A stretch of 64,000 bases of DNA, from NCBI RefSeq assembly GCF_000698145.1, contig NZ_BAXB01000006.1, forward strand, positions 1 to 64,000, in the 5' to 3' direction. Below are positions 1 to 8,356 of this stretch, one piece after another. Each line of letters starts with the position of its first letter. The first letter of the stretch is position 1. The notes beneath the pieces were generated by a model, which ran no database searches, was not told the origin of the DNA, and saw only the letters and a program-made list of their open reading frames with translations. Both the position numbers and the translations under genes were made by a program. This DNA is from Geomicrobium sp. JCM 19039. GTDB taxonomy: Bacteria; Bacillota; Bacilli; Bacillales; Marinococcaceae.

Positions 1-62
1 TTATTTCTTCCTTTTTCGTTGTTTTTGTCGGCGTTTCGGCCTCTCTTGCGGCGACTCTTAAT

Positions 63-91
63 ATATTATCAGCTCTCTAATCTACTGTCAA
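63..91 (-). promoter_or_regulatory. Probable rRNA operon promoter
   Basis: On the minus strand TTGACA (86-91) is followed after exactly 17 bp by TAATAT (63-68), a near-consensus vegetative promoter. Upstream, 92-137 is almost pure A/T and looks like an UP element. The transcript would start near 56 and run off the window edge through a GTCGCCGC-rich leader typical of Bacillus rRNA leaders. In B. subtilis the gene after bofA is rRNA operon rrnA, so the promoter most likely drives 16S rRNA lying just outside the window. No other gene is seen in 1-137. Confidence 0.75.
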
Positions 92-137
92 CGATTCTAG
101 TGATATTTTTTAAAAATAATTTTATAGGGTGTGTATT

Positions 138-407
138 TTAGAAAGGAAGCACGAAGTAATGAACAGCGAAGAGCATAATAACGCCTGGTATACCAAGGAT
201 TCCTGCCACCGATGATGTAAACAGATTGATTGGCATATGAATCCCTGCTAAGTTTCCGAATAAATTAATAACAAAAAGAGCGATCGCGCCAATGAGAATT
301 CGAACTGCGCCACTGCCTAACCACTTTATTGGCTTTAGAGAGGCACTAGCAATAACACCTACAAATAATATCGCACTTACAATAGAAATAATGATTACAG
401 GATCCAC
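138..407 (-). CDS. bofA: Pro-sigma-K processing inhibitor BofA
   Basis: BofA is an integral membrane protein of the forespore outer membrane that, with SpoIVFA, holds the SpoIVFB protease inactive until the sigma-K checkpoint is met. The protein is about 89 residues with hydrophobic segments near residues 3-22 and 36-55 and the family C-terminal stretch with GIHMPINLF and GILGIPG. An ATG lies two codons upstream but only 2 bp from the GGAGG; the GTG used here gives normal spacing and the family N-terminus (MDPVIII-like). It closes the recR-yaaL-bofA segment and marks the host as a spore former. Confidence 0.9.
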   Translation of the reverse strand: MDPVIIISIVSAILFVGVIASASLKPIKWLGSGAVRILIGAIALFVINLFGNLAGIHMPINLFTSSVAGILGIPGVIMLFAVHYFVLPF

Positions 408-548
408 AATCATTCCTCCTTCATAGCTTTATAACCATACTATGCTTGGACATGTGTGGACTTGCTTACTTCTTTAAATAAATTCATAGGTAACAAAAGA
501 AAAACGAAATCACCCCCTACTCATTATCCAGGGACGACTTCGCCGCTT

Positions 549-743
549 TTACCATCTTCTCGCTTCTTTAAGGAGGAAGCGATATTTTGCTTCTTCCATT
601 TTCAGTTGCGCTAACGCTTCTCTACTTGGATCAATGCTCTTTTCCATATGCTTCTTCTGTGAGCTAAGTTTGAATTTCTGCGCATCTAACACTTCATATA
701 GACGTTTCTTTTCTTTATGGTAGATTTTCGCTTTTCTTCTCAT
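549..743 (-). CDS. yaaL: YaaL family protein (DUF2508)
   Basis: This is a 64-residue, highly charged, predicted all-helical protein with many Lys/Arg/Glu residues and no membrane segment. Its place between recR and bofA and its length match YaaL of B. subtilis, a DUF2508 protein of unknown function. Its ATG overlaps the recR stop as ATGA, so it is probably translationally coupled to recR. Nothing in the sequence assigns a biochemical role. Confidence 0.8.
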   Translation of the reverse strand: MRRKAKIYHKEKKRLYEVLDAQKFKLSSQKKHMEKSIDPSREALAQLKMEEAKYRFLLKEARRW

Positions 744-1336
744 AACTCTCGCCGCCCTTCCACTGCCCGTGAAAGGGTCACTTCATCCGCATACTCTAAA
801 TCTCCACCAACCGGTAGACCATGAGCAAGGCGCGTAACGCGAATGCCTGTTGGTTTAATCATACGTGACAAATACATCGCTGTCGCTTCACCTTCAATAG
901 AAGGGTTAGTTGCGACAATCACTTCTTGAACGGTATCATCTTGCAGACGTTTGATGAGTTCTGGCATTCGTATATCCTCAGGACCAATCCCATCCATTGG
1001 TGAGATCGCCCCGTGCAATACGTGATACAAACCCCGATACTCCTGCATTTTCTCCATGGCCATAACGTCTTTAGAATCTTCAACAACGCAGATCATCGAC
1101 CGATCACGATGTGAGTCATCACAAATGAGACATGGATCTTTATCGGTAATATAGAAACAAGACGAACAATGCGTAAGATCTCGTTTCGCATTCACTAACG
1201 CTTTCGCAAAATCCAACACATCGTCTTCTTTCATATTGAGTACGTGAAAAGCAAGGCGACCTGCCGTTTTTGGGCCAATCCCTGGCAATTTCATAAACCC
1301 GTCAATTAATTTTGAGATCGGTGCAGGGTATTGCAC
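740..1336 (-). CDS. recR: Recombination mediator RecR
   Basis: RecR works with RecO (and RecF) to load RecA on gapped DNA during recombinational repair. The 198-residue protein has the expected parts in order: a helix-hairpin-helix segment ([15 protein letters not shown], about residues 17-31), a four-cysteine zinc finger (CSSC...CLIC, about 57-72), a Toprim domain beginning [14 protein letters not shown], and the conserved tail with ARGLP-like [15 protein letters not shown]. The start is GTG preceded by AGGAGG. It lies 12 bp after yaaK and overlaps yaaL. Confidence 0.97.
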   Translation of the reverse strand: MQYPAPISKLIDGFMKLPGIGPKTAGRLAFHVLNMKEDDVLDFAKALVNAKRDLTHCSSCFYITDKDPCLICDDSHRDRSMICVVEDSKDVMAMEKMQEYRGLYHVLHGAISPMDGIGPEDIRMPELIKRLQDDTVQEVIVATNPSIEGEATAMYLSRMIKPTGIRVTRLAHGLPVGGDLEYADEVTLSRAVEGRREL

Positions 1337-1348
1337 AAACCATTCCTC

Positions 1349-1660
1349 CTAGAACATGCCCGGAAGATTCATCCCTTTAGTAAACTTACCGAGATCTTCT
1401 TCAACGAGTTTGTCAACTTGAGCCAACACATCATTAGTCGCCGCAAGCACAAGATCTTGAAGCATTTCTACATCTTCTGGGTCGACAACTTCTTCATCAA
1501 TTTGAATATCGAGGATGCGCTTATCCCCTGAGGCAACAACTTTAACTGCGCCACCGCCTGCAGTTGCTTCTACTGTCTTTTCTTTTAGCTTCTCTTGCGC
1601 TTCCGCCATTTGCTTTTGCATCTTTTGCATTTGTTTCATCATATTTCCCATATTTTTCAT
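1349..1660 (-). CDS. yaaK: Nucleoid-associated protein YaaK (YbaB/EbfC family)
   Basis: This 103-residue protein has the YbaB/EbfC layout: a long N-terminal amphipathic helix rich in Met/Gln/Lys ([18 protein letters not shown]), a central beta sheet ([21 protein letters not shown]) and a C-terminal helix. Members are small dimeric DNA-binding proteins. It sits between dnaX and recR, the usual dnaX-yaaK-recR operon. The glycine-rich C-terminal end [13 protein letters not shown] is also typical. Confidence 0.95.
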   Translation of the reverse strand: MKNMGNMMKQMQKMQKQMAEAQEKLKEKTVEATAGGGAVKVVASGDKRILDIQIDEEVVDPEDVEMLQDLVLAATNDVLAQVDKLVEEDLGKFTKGMNLPGMF

Positions 1661-1675
1661 CGTTTAATATCCTCC

Positions 1676-3402
1676 TTAAGGTTTAGGTGGTGCATCGTCT
1701 ACAATTTCGACGAGTTCCTCACCGAACAATTTATGCGCTTCAGAAACAAGCGGATCTTCTTGAGGCTCTTGCGGCTGTTGTTCTTCTTCGCCTGACTCTT
1801 CTTCTGCATTTTTCGATCGGTAGGAAGATTTTATTTCTTCCCATTGATGATGCAGAAGATTAATTATCTGATAGCTATGTTCATTATTAGACGCAATCGC
1901 CCGTTCCGTCAACGTCCGAAACTTATCGTCAATCATCCTCTGTGCATTTCGTTTTGGAACACGAGAATGATTGCTTCTGTACTAGCTGCTACAGGCTTCG
2001 CATCATTAATCCAAGCGGATGCGGGCACACTCTCTTGTTTAATCGTGCGCAAGGTGTCCGCCCAACGACTTTCTACTTTCGCCCGTTCTTCTTTCGAAGC
2101 GTTTGGCAACATCCGCTGCGCTTGTTTCACTGATGCACTATTTTGCGCATTTGGTTGCGGTTTGCGCTTCGCCTGTTGTTTCTTAGGCGCTTCCTCCTCA
2201 CTAGAAGAAGCACTGCCCGCACTTACTTTTCCAAGCTTCTCTTGAAGAAGAGACACTTGTTCTTTTAACTGTTGGACCACTTCATCATCAACCGATGATT
2301 CAGACTGAACCGTTTTATTCTTTTGGGCTACATGAATGAGGGCCATTTCCAAGAATATCTTAGGGTGTGATGCCCCTTTCATTTCTCTTTGTTCTTGATG
2401 GAGCGTCTCAATTGTATCATAGACCCATTCTCGATCGGCGAGTTTCGCCAATTCTGCAAACGCATCATCCGCTTGAACACGGTCTAATAACGTGTCCAGC
2501 GAAGGCGCGGTTTGGTACAACAACAAGTCTCGCAAGTAATAAATGAGGTCCTCCATGAACCGTAACGGGTCTTTCCCTTCACGCACGAGCGCATCCGCAG
2601 CTTGCACAGCCGCTTGAGCATCCCGATTCACCAATGCTCTCACCGCGTCGGTAAGAAATTGCTGTGAGACTGCACCCGTAATCGTCAACACATCACCAGA
2701 ACGCACCGTTTGGTCTTCGGAAAATGACAGTGTTTGATCAAGCAAACTAAGCGCATCCCTCATCCCACCTTCGGCCACTCGCGCAATGAATTGAAGGGCA
2801 TCGTCTTCCGCCTCCGCGCCAATTTCTTGGACGATATAGCGCATGCGTTCCATTAACGTCTCCGGACCAATTCGTTTAAAATCAAACCGCTGGGTCCTCG
2901 ATATAATCGTCAGTGGAATCTTATGGGGTTCTGTCGTAGCAAGAATGAAGATGGCGTGCGCTGGAGGTTCTTCTAACGTTTTTAATAACGCGTTGAACGC
3001 TCCTGTTGAAAGCATGTGCACCTCATCAATAATATACACCTTAAACCGTACATCTCGCGGTGCAGCAATGACATTATCTCGGATATAGCGAATCTCATCC
3101 ACTCCGTTATTTGATGCCGCATCGATTTCAATTACATCAACGACCGCGCCGCTCTGAATTCCTTCACACGCCTGGCACGCATTGCACGGCTCAGCGACTG
3201 GTGCATGTTCACAATTGATCGCTTTTGCCAAGATCTTCGCAGCACTCGTCTTACCCGTCCCTCTTGGTCCACTAAACAAGTACGCATGAGCGACCTTTTG
3301 TTGCAATAATGCATTTTGCAGTGTCTTCGTAATATGATTCTGCCCAGCCACATCCTCTAACCTTCGTGGGCGCCACACCCGATACAACGCTTGGTAACTC
3401 AA
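1676..3402 (-). CDS. dnaX: DNA polymerase III tau subunit (one frameshift)
   Basis: DnaX is the clamp-loader ATPase and replisome organiser. The N-terminal AAA+ domain has Walker A GPRGTGKTS, a four-cysteine zinc module (CEHAPVAEPCNACQAC), Walker B IIDEVHML, and the sensor region TTEPHKIPLTIISRTQRFDF. A Lys/Gln/Ser-rich linker follows, then the tau C-terminal domain. The frame breaks near 1934-1940: one frame ends after QNEMHRG and the next begins in an ATGA overlap and continues the C-terminal domain to PLVSEAHKLFGEELVEIVDD. One added base would join them. The start is TTG (MSYQALYRVWRP) after AAGGGGGG. No classical slippery heptamer is seen at the break, so programmed frameshifting is unlikely. 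Confidence 0.9.
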
Positions 3403-3486
3403 TCGACCCCCCCTTCCTTCGTCCATCCTCTGACTTCGCGCAGTTTGCTTTTATTATACTTGTTCCATTGTCGATTTTCAAAACCT

Positions 3487-3521
3487 AAAAAGAGCCCCTC
3501 TTTAAACAAGAGAGACTCTCC
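3487..3521 (-). terminator. Intrinsic terminator of the SRP RNA gene
   Basis: On the minus strand a GAGTCTCTCTT arm pairs with AAAGAGGGGCTC across a short loop, followed by CTTTTT. It lies about 10 nt past the conserved 3' end of the SRP RNA. Confidence 0.8.
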
Positions 3522-3530
3522 ATTATGTAG

Positions 3531-3798
3531 CCGCGCACCTTCCATCGATCTATACACCACAAGCGTTACCTAAGCAGTTGGCTCGATCCAGGCAACTCCA
3601 CGGCACACGAAAGGTCACGCTTACTGCTGCTTCCTTCCGGACCTGACAGGGTTCACGAGTTTCCGTTGCGTGGAACCCAAATGTCAACACTACTTACTTA
3701 GGGCAGACCTCGCAGCGTATAAACCTCAGGAAGGGATTCAGTCTTGCTGTAGCGGATTGCAAGTACAGGGCACCGCTAATTCCCCACCTAGCACGGCA
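3531..3798 (-). ncRNA. ffs: Signal recognition particle RNA (large, Bacillus type)
   Basis: The minus strand contains the universally conserved SRP domain IV tip (GTCAGGTCCGGAAGGAAGCA, around 3630-3650) bound by Ffh. It also has the long Alu-type 5' domain of Bacillus scRNA, starting GCCGTGCTAGGTGGGGA and including GCGGTGCCCTGTACTTGCAA, and the 3' strand ends near GAAGGTGCGCGG. Length is about 268 nt, close to the 271 nt of B. subtilis scRNA. The place between tadA and dnaX is the same as in B. subtilis. The exact ends are inferred from the promoter and family conservation. Confidence 0.95.
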
Positions 3799-3804
3799 TG
3801 TAAA

Positions 3805-3833
3805 AGTATAAATCATCAATTACGAGAAATCAA
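3805..3833 (-). promoter_or_regulatory. Promoter of the SRP RNA gene
   Basis: On the minus strand TTGATT (3828-3833) and TATACT (3805-3810) are separated by 17 bp, placing the start about 7 nt before the conserved GCCGTGCTAGG end. The -35 overlaps the stop codon of tadA. Confidence 0.7.
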
Positions 3834-4311
3834 TGCTTGTTTCTTTTCTTTCTTTCACGAAGCTCTTTGAAAAAAGAAGACAGCATCGTCCCGCACTCGT
3901 TTTCGAGCACACCGCCAATCACTTCACTCCGATGATTAAACCGTTCATCATCAAGAAGATTGTAGAGAGAACCCGTAGCACCGGCCTTTGGGTCCCGTGC
4001 ACCGAATACCACCCTTGGCACCCGGCTTGCAACAAAGCCCCTGCGCACATCGGGCACGGCTCGAGTGTCACATACAATGTGCATTCTTCTAGTCTCCAAG
4101 AACCCACATGTGCGTTCCCTTCACGAATGACGACACATTCTGCATGCGAAAACGTATGCTGATCATGTTCACGTCGATTGTGCGCCTTTGCAATCACCTC
4201 GCCCTCATAGACGAGTACAGCCCCAATCGGCACTTCATCAATACGAGCCGCTTTCATCGCTTCTTCCAAGGCCAAACGCATATAATATTCATCCAATTGT
4301 GTTTGTTCCAT
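3830..4311 (-). CDS. tadA: tRNA adenosine(34) deaminase TadA (one frameshift)
   Basis: TadA deaminates A34 of tRNA-Arg(ACG) to inosine and is essential. The zinc site is complete: HAEC (catalytic His and Glu, about residues 55-58) and PCPMCAGA (about 85-92). After CAGALLQA the frame shifts near 4023-4026, and the rest continues in another frame as RVPRVVFGARDPKAGATGSL...FFKELRERKK. Adding one C to the CCC run restores QARVPRVVFGA exactly, so the break is almost certainly a sequencing error. The repaired length of about 160 residues is normal. Confidence 0.93.
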
Positions 4312-4319
4312 GTGAAACG
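4304..4319. promoter_or_regulatory. parS-like site at the start of tadA
   Basis: TGTTCCATGTGAAACG matches 14 of 16 positions of TGTTNCACGTGAAACA, but one mismatch is in the central CACGTG. It overlaps the first codons and ribosome site of tadA. Confidence 0.35.
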
Positions 4320-4345
4320 ACTTCTTTCTATAATAAATTTACATA

Positions 4346-4373
4346 CAAAAAAACTTCCAGCAATTGTGGAAGG
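4346..4373 (-). terminator. Intrinsic terminator downstream of tRNA-Ser
   Basis: On the minus strand CCTTCCACAATTGCTGGAAG forms a short stem-loop followed by TTTTTTT. It lies between the tRNA and tadA, so the tRNA is probably a single-gene transcript. Confidence 0.7.
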
Positions 4374-4390
4374 TTTGGTTTGTGTAATAA

Positions 4391-4482
4391 TGGCGGAGGA
4401 GGAGGGATTCGAACCCCGCGGGGCGTTAACCCCCTGGCGGTTTTCAAGACCGCTCCCTTCAGCCAGACTTGGGTACTCCTCC
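4391..4482 (-). tRNA. tRNA-Ser(UGA)
   Basis: The minus strand reads GGAGGAGTACCCAAGTCTGG at the 5' end and ends in CTCCTCC-G-CCA, giving a perfect 7-bp acceptor stem with the CCA encoded. The anticodon arm is GCGGT-CTTGAAA-ACCGC with anticodon UGA. The long variable arm expected for serine is present, followed by a GGTTCGAATCC T-loop. Length is 92 nt with CCA. In B. subtilis a tRNA-Ser follows serS; here the two are 22 kb apart. Confidence 0.97.
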
Positions 4483-4514
4483 GTGCAATGTATAACGTAT
4501 CTTGTCCGACAAAA

Positions 4515-4542
4515 ATTATAGTAGCACGGACACACACACAAA
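4515..4542 (-). promoter_or_regulatory. Possible tRNA-Ser promoter
   Basis: A perfect TATAAT (4515-4520, minus strand) lies about 33 bp upstream of the mature tRNA 5' end. The -35 candidate TTTGTG at 16 bp spacing is poor, so only the -10 is convincing. Confidence 0.4.
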
Positions 4543-4626
4543 TGCAACACTTTTACCTGGTTTTTTTTAAAATCCTTTTGTATTTACGCGTGCGCATGTC
4601 CATTGTTACACCTGATTTACAACGTT

Positions 4627-5019
4627 TTAATCATGCGTTCGAACGGTAGCCGCAGGCTCTGTGCCCATCATTTCAATGATCTCATTTTTTGCATTCATGA
4701 TCGCCACCCGCGGTTGGAAAGCACTCAGTTCTTGTTCATGAACGACGGCGTAACCGATAATAATGACCGTATCCCCGGGTTGAACTAACCGTGCAGCTGC
4801 TCCATTCAAACAAACGACTCCACTACCACGCTCACCTGCAATAATGTATGTTTCCAGTCTTGCTCCGTTATTATTATTCACGACTTGTACTTTTTCATTT
4901 TCCATTAGGTCGACAGCATCTAGCAAGTCTTCGTCTATAGTAATACTGCCTACGTAGTTCAAGTTCGCCTCAGTCACTACGGCTTGGTGAAGTTTCGCTT
5001 TCATCATATGACGGTACAT
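4627..5019 (-). CDS. panD: Aspartate 1-decarboxylase PanD
   Basis: PanD makes beta-alanine from L-aspartate for pantothenate and CoA. The 130-residue proenzyme has the self-cleavage site in [12 protein letters not shown], where the bond before Ser becomes the pyruvoyl group, and the conserved [33 protein letters not shown] and VIIIGYA segments. The start is the ATG giving [11 protein letters not shown], preceded by AAAGGAAGAG; an in-frame upstream extension has no ribosome site. It stands alone; panB and panC are not in the window. Residue Lys9 (MMKAKLH) of the active site is present. Confidence 0.96.
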   Translation of the reverse strand: MYRHMMKAKLHQAVVTEANLNYVGSITIDEDLLDAVDLMENEKVQVVNNNNGARLETYIIAGERGSGVVCLNGAAARLVQPGDTVIIIGYAVVHEQELSAFQPRVAIMNAKNEIIEMMGTEPAATVRTHD

Positions 5020-5136
5020 GTCTCTTCCTTTCGAACAACGTCGGCATCCTTTGTCTCCGGTTTTCACACTCGAAGCAAATACATCTGTTGTTCACTACAA
5101 AAAGTACAGCTTCCAAAGAATGCTGTCTACCGTTTT

Positions 5137-5145
5137 ATTATACCA
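5137..5145 (-). promoter_or_regulatory. Extended -10 promoter for panD
   Basis: The minus strand has TGGTATAAT, an extended -10 element with a perfect TATAAT, about 120 bp upstream of panD. No good -35 is seen, which is common for extended -10 promoters. Confidence 0.5.
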
Positions 5146-5158
5146 GAATCATCACAAG

Positions 5159-5183
5159 GTTTGATCGTACATAAATCGGGAAT
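5159..5183 (+). promoter_or_regulatory. Candidate sigma-B promoter
   Basis: GTTTGA (5159-5164) and GGGAAT (5178-5183) are separated by 13 bp and resemble the B. subtilis sigma-B consensus GTTTAA-N12-14-GGGTAT. The site lies about 40 bp upstream of a gene encoding a DUF1269-like glycine-zipper protein, a type often found among stress genes. A weak sigma-A reading (TTGATC, GATAAA, 17 bp) overlaps it. Confidence 0.45.
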
Positions 5184-5223
5184 GATAAAATGAAACTTCT
5201 TAAGAGAAAGGGTTCGTGGACCA

Positions 5224-5739
5224 ATGGCTAAAAATCAAGACAATCAATCTCTTTTACTCGTCAAGTTCCCAGAACAAGCACAAGCATTTGAAGCGCTGTC
5301 AGAACTTAAGAAACGAGCAGAAGGGCCGAACCATACGATCGTACAAGCTGCAGTTGTAGAGAAAAGTATAAATGATGATATGGTGTACCGAGACGGATTC
5401 ACAACAGAACAAGAACGAAGCAATGACTGGTTTAAAGGCGGCATCATTGGCAGCCTCGTCGGAATTCTTGGCGGACCGTTCGGTGTACTCATCGGCGGTG
5501 GTATCGGCACACTGATCGGTACAATCGTTACTCAAGATAAAATTCAAGACCAGAGCGAAATCATAGATGGGAAAATGGCGGACATTGATGCGGAAAACCC
5601 ATTTATTCTTGCTCTCGTCGAAGAAGACGAGAGCAACGTGAATTATGTATTCCGCGAAATCGACGAGCGCGTCGTCATCCGTCGTACAGATGCAAATGTC
5701 GTTGCCAAGGAAATCAAACAAGCACAATCAGAAGATTAA
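5224..5739 (+). CDS. Glycine-zipper membrane protein, DUF1269-like
   Basis: The 171-residue protein has a soluble alpha/beta N-terminus (SLLLVKFPEQAQAFEALSEL), then a hydrophobic glycine-rich hairpin at about residues 73-102 (GGIIGSLVGILGGPFGVLIG and GGGIGTLIGTIV), then a soluble C-terminus containing FILALVEEDE. This order matches the DUF1269 family, whose function is unknown. There is no signal peptide. A ribosome site (GAGAAAGGG) precedes the ATG, and the candidate sigma-B promoter just upstream suggests a general-stress role, which is an inference. Confidence 0.7.
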   Translation: MAKNQDNQSLLLVKFPEQAQAFEALSELKKRAEGPNHTIVQAAVVEKSINDDMVYRDGFTTEQERSNDWFKGGIIGSLVGILGGPFGVLIGGGIGTLIGTIVTQDKIQDQSEIIDGKMADIDAENPFILALVEEDESNVNYVFREIDERVVIRRTDANVVAKEIKQAQSED

Positions 5740-5757
5740 TTATATAGTCAAGACGGT

Positions 5758-5799
5758 ATCAAAATTCCATCACAAGAAAACCTGTGTTGGAATTTTGAT
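5758..5799 (+). terminator. Long hairpin after the DUF1269-like gene
   Basis: ATCAAAATTCCATCACA pairs with TGTGTTGGAATTTTGAT with a single mismatch over 17 bp and an 8-nt loop. The U-rich tract is contained in the stem and does not follow it, so termination efficiency is uncertain. Confidence 0.55.
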
Positions 5800-5828
5800 C
5801 GTTTCATCCTACTATTCGGAGGTGTCTT

Positions 5829-6089
5829 ATGGCTCGACAAACCTTCCCATTGTATATGTTTGGTCTCCTATTTGGCATTGGGTTTTGCTTGCACTTATTT
5901 TTCAATCGCCATACGTATGACCCAGACTACATGTTGAGCGGTTTGATTTTTACTGGAGCCGTTCTCCTTTACTATTTTCCAGCTGTGTATGTGTATCATC
6001 GCCACCCCATCGGTAAAATTATTGTGATGATTAGCTGGCTCATCATTTTCGCATTCTCAATATATATGATCTTTTTCGTCGCATCGTGA
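5829..6089 (+). CDS. Small membrane protein, three predicted TM segments
   Basis: This is an 86-residue hydrophobic protein with predicted membrane helices at about residues 7-25, 36-54 and 62-84, and a His-rich loop YVYHRHPIGK between helices 2 and 3. The start follows GGAGG at good spacing. I do not recognise a family. It lies 32 bp upstream of the methyltransferase gene and probably shares its transcript. Confidence 0.6.
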   Translation: MARQTFPLYMFGLLFGIGFCLHLFFNRHTYDPDYMLSGLIFTGAVLLYYFPAVYVYHRHPIGKIIVMISWLIIFAFSIYMIFFVAS

Positions 6090-6120
6090 TATAGTGAGTA
6101 AAAACGATGAGGGGCGTCAA

Positions 6121-6864
6121 ATGTTTACAGAATACGGAGAATTAAGTGCGCAATTTTATGAAGTTTCTAAACCGGTGGGCACATCACTATCTGGAGATAT
6201 CGAATTTTACACGGAACAACTCAACCACGTTACAGGCAGCGTATTGGAAGCGGGTGTCGGTACAGGTCGTATGCTCATTCCCCTTCTTAAACGAGGCATT
6301 GCCGTTGACGGTGTCGATTTGTCAGAACAAATGTTGAATGTGTGCAAACAAAATTTGCAACGAGCTGAACTCCACGCCAACTTGTATGAGCAAGACCTCA
6401 CAACATTGACATTGCCAAAGCGATACGAAGCCATTATTATGCCTTCTGGCAGCCTGAATCTACTACCGGGAAGAGAGGCATTGGAACAAATGTTATCCGC
6501 ATTCAAAACCCATTTACAGCCAGGCGGACAAATCATTGTCGACATGCTGCTCCCTGTCAATTGGCAACAAGGAAAGGTCATGACAAAATCAATCCAAACA
6601 AGCAATCACGAAGGCATCGTTCTCACGTCCACATCTGCAGAGATAAACTGGGAACGTCAATACACCATCGACCTACACAAATACGAAAAATGGCGAAATG
6701 GGCAGCTTCAACATACGGAGCTTTCACAGTTCACCCTCCACTGGTACGGGGTCCAAGAATTTAAAGACATACTGACCGGGTACGGATTTACTCGTATTCA
6801 CATTGTGCCAAGTTACAACAGGGCGAACCCGGATGGCTCTCTCTACACGTTCATCGCGTCTTAG
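6121..6864 (+). CDS. Class I SAM-dependent methyltransferase
   Basis: The 247-residue protein has a Rossmann-fold methyltransferase core: motif I VLEAGVGTGRMLIPLL (about residues 42-57), the acidic end of strand 2 in AVDGVDLSEQML, post-motif segment YEAIIMPSGSLNLL and motif VDMLLPVNWQ. It resembles the many small-molecule methyltransferases of Bacillus; the substrate is unknown. A GTG lies nine codons upstream, but GAGGGG before the ATG at 6121 decides the start. Confidence 0.8.
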   Translation: MFTEYGELSAQFYEVSKPVGTSLSGDIEFYTEQLNHVTGSVLEAGVGTGRMLIPLLKRGIAVDGVDLSEQMLNVCKQNLQRAELHANLYEQDLTTLTLPKRYEAIIMPSGSLNLLPGREALEQMLSAFKTHLQPGGQIIVDMLLPVNWQQGKVMTKSIQTSNHEGIVLTSTSAEINWERQYTIDLHKYEKWRNGQLQHTELSQFTLHWYGVQEFKDILTGYGFTRIHIVPSYNRANPDGSLYTFIAS

Positions 6865-7750
6865 TGGATAGGGTTCGACAGTCTACATAAGTAGACCATC
6901 GGAACTTGTAGGGATGATTAGTCAATGAGTACTTCTCCTATTTTATGAATAAAATACGGCAAGAAGTTTATGGGAACCTGCGGTTCAAGAGAGAGCTGGT
7001 CATTCGCGGTCGCGGTGTCGTGAGGACGTGGTGAACTTGTCAGAAGCAGGAAAAACACTGGTAACTCAGATATCTGGGGGCTGTGCACACACGGCAACCG
7101 GGCACCTCCAATTGGTGAGACGGGGGAGGGCTGAAAAAAATACTCTCTCACTTTATATGTTACTCGTGCAACCCTTGGAGTTCGATCTATTTTGGGATTC
7201 CAGTGATCGGGGGCGTGGATGCAAATAATCCTCTCATAGAGCCGTCTACGAGGGGATATTGCCTTTCTATGTGGGGATTCCAGCAAAAAGTGTGTCCTCA
7301 TCAACATAAATACCATCAAAGACAGCGTCTATGCGGGATCTTCTACTAAAAACAAGATTATACGTTTTTCAATTTGCCTCTTCCCGCATCCTCCTTGGCA
7401 CCAACTAGGCTCAGGACGAAAACTTTACCATAGAGCTTCCTGTGGTAAGAATTCTCTCCTTCTCCGCGTTTTGTTTTTGGAAATCCTACCATAGAAACCT
7501 AAAATCCCACCATAGACAAAACAATGGTAAGATTTTAGCTAATTCGGCTCCCTACTTGCAAAAAATCCTACCATAGCCAGGAGCCACTCTTTAAAATACG
7601 TAAGCAAACGTGCACAGTCACCGAAAGAAGCTCCTCACTTTCTAAGCCAATCTTTAACGCGAACGATCCGATCTATTTGGGGTTTTCAATTCCCCTTTTT
7701 CAGTGACCTCAGTCCGCCTTCTGCTCTACTATTTTGTCGTGCCGAGTAGT
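6865..7750. other. Gene-free 0.9-kb gap with short repeats
   Basis: I see no convincing gene on either strand; the open frames lack ribosome sites and family features. A small inverted repeat GTCTACATAAGTAGAC lies at about 6881-6896. The right half (7420-7576) carries at least six copies of an ACCATAG-type motif, described separately. Two similar phrases starting GATCTATTT and GGG-rich occur near 7184 and 7669. Confidence 0.5.
7420..7576. repeat. Cluster of AAATCYTACCATAG motifs
   Basis: Copies or near copies of AAATCCTACCATAG occur at about 7422, 7482, 7502 and 7563, and reverse-complement forms (TGGTAAGATTTT) at about 7440 and 7523. A second cluster of the same motif is at 62730-62855. The spacing is irregular (20-60 bp), so this is not a CRISPR. 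Confidence 0.55.
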
Positions 7751-8275
7751 TCAAGAAAGCTCCTCATAGTTTGTTTTCCTATATTCTTTGAATGACCATT
7801 TTAAAAACGGATATAAGAGAAGGACGAACGCGACGTTGCCGATGGCGTGCGCGGTGTCGAATGGCAAACCTGCTAAATAATACGCCCAGTAATTATTGGC
7901 AAAAAGCAGCATGTTTAAAGAGACGATTGCCCCGTATACGTACCCAAGCACACCGCCAATGGCTGCCAACACGTAGCGATTCGTGTTCGGAAACAGTTTT
8001 CCAATTCCTCCAGTAAGAAATCCAATACATCCCCAAGCGACGATTTGAAAAAGTGTCCAAACGCCAGAGCCTAAAAATAAATTCGTAATAACCGCACTAC
8101 CTACGGCAAGCAGGAAACCAAAGACTGGCCCCATAAAAAATGAAGATAAAATAATTATTGCTGTCACCGGTTGTACGTTAGGAATGAACACAAACACGAC
8201 GCGTCCGACGACACAAAGTGCAATCATCACCGCTAATAACGTTAGTTTTTTCGTTGTCATGTCGCGCTTAACCAT
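7751..8275 (-). CDS. ECF transporter substrate-binding S subunit
   Basis: The 174-residue, very hydrophobic protein has about five or six predicted membrane segments and the layout of energy-coupling-factor S components, including the early LTLLAVMIALCVVGR helix and the small-residue-rich FLLAVGSAVITNLFLG helix used for docking to EcfT. S subunits bind a vitamin and share the EcfA1A2T module, which is not in this window. The ligand cannot be read from the sequence. ATG codons at codons 1 and 6 are both possible starts; neither has a strong ribosome site. Confidence 0.75.
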   Translation of the reverse strand: MVKRDMTTKKLTLLAVMIALCVVGRVVFVFIPNVQPVTAIIILSSFFMGPVFGFLLAVGSAVITNLFLGSGVWTLFQIVAWGCIGFLTGGIGKLFPNTNRYVLAAIGGVLGYVYGAIVSLNMLLFANNYWAYYLAGLPFDTAHAIGNVAFVLLLYPFLKWSFKEYRKTNYEELS

Positions 8276-8356
8276 TTACCGGAACCTGTACACATGAAGA
8301 AGCCACCTTCCTTACTCTATTCATCAAGTGTACCAATCCAGTATTTTTCACACAAT

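Noticed and set aside
3670..3870. Short plus-strand frame across the SRP RNA gene
   Set aside because: The sequence is fully explained by the SRP RNA and its promoter on the other strand.
6918..7319. 133-codon open frame on the minus strand in the gap after the methyltransferase
   Set aside because: It has no ribosome site, an odd composition rich in Pro, Arg and His, and no family-like motif; it overlaps other random frames.
7420..7576. Possible CRISPR array
   Set aside because: The motif is only about 14 bp, spacing is irregular, copies occur in both orientations and no cas gene is present.
8276..8356. Riboswitch before the ECF S-subunit gene
   Set aside because: A GGTGGC-type phrase is present, but I could not assemble a known cobalamin, thiamine or folate riboswitch fold in 81 bp.
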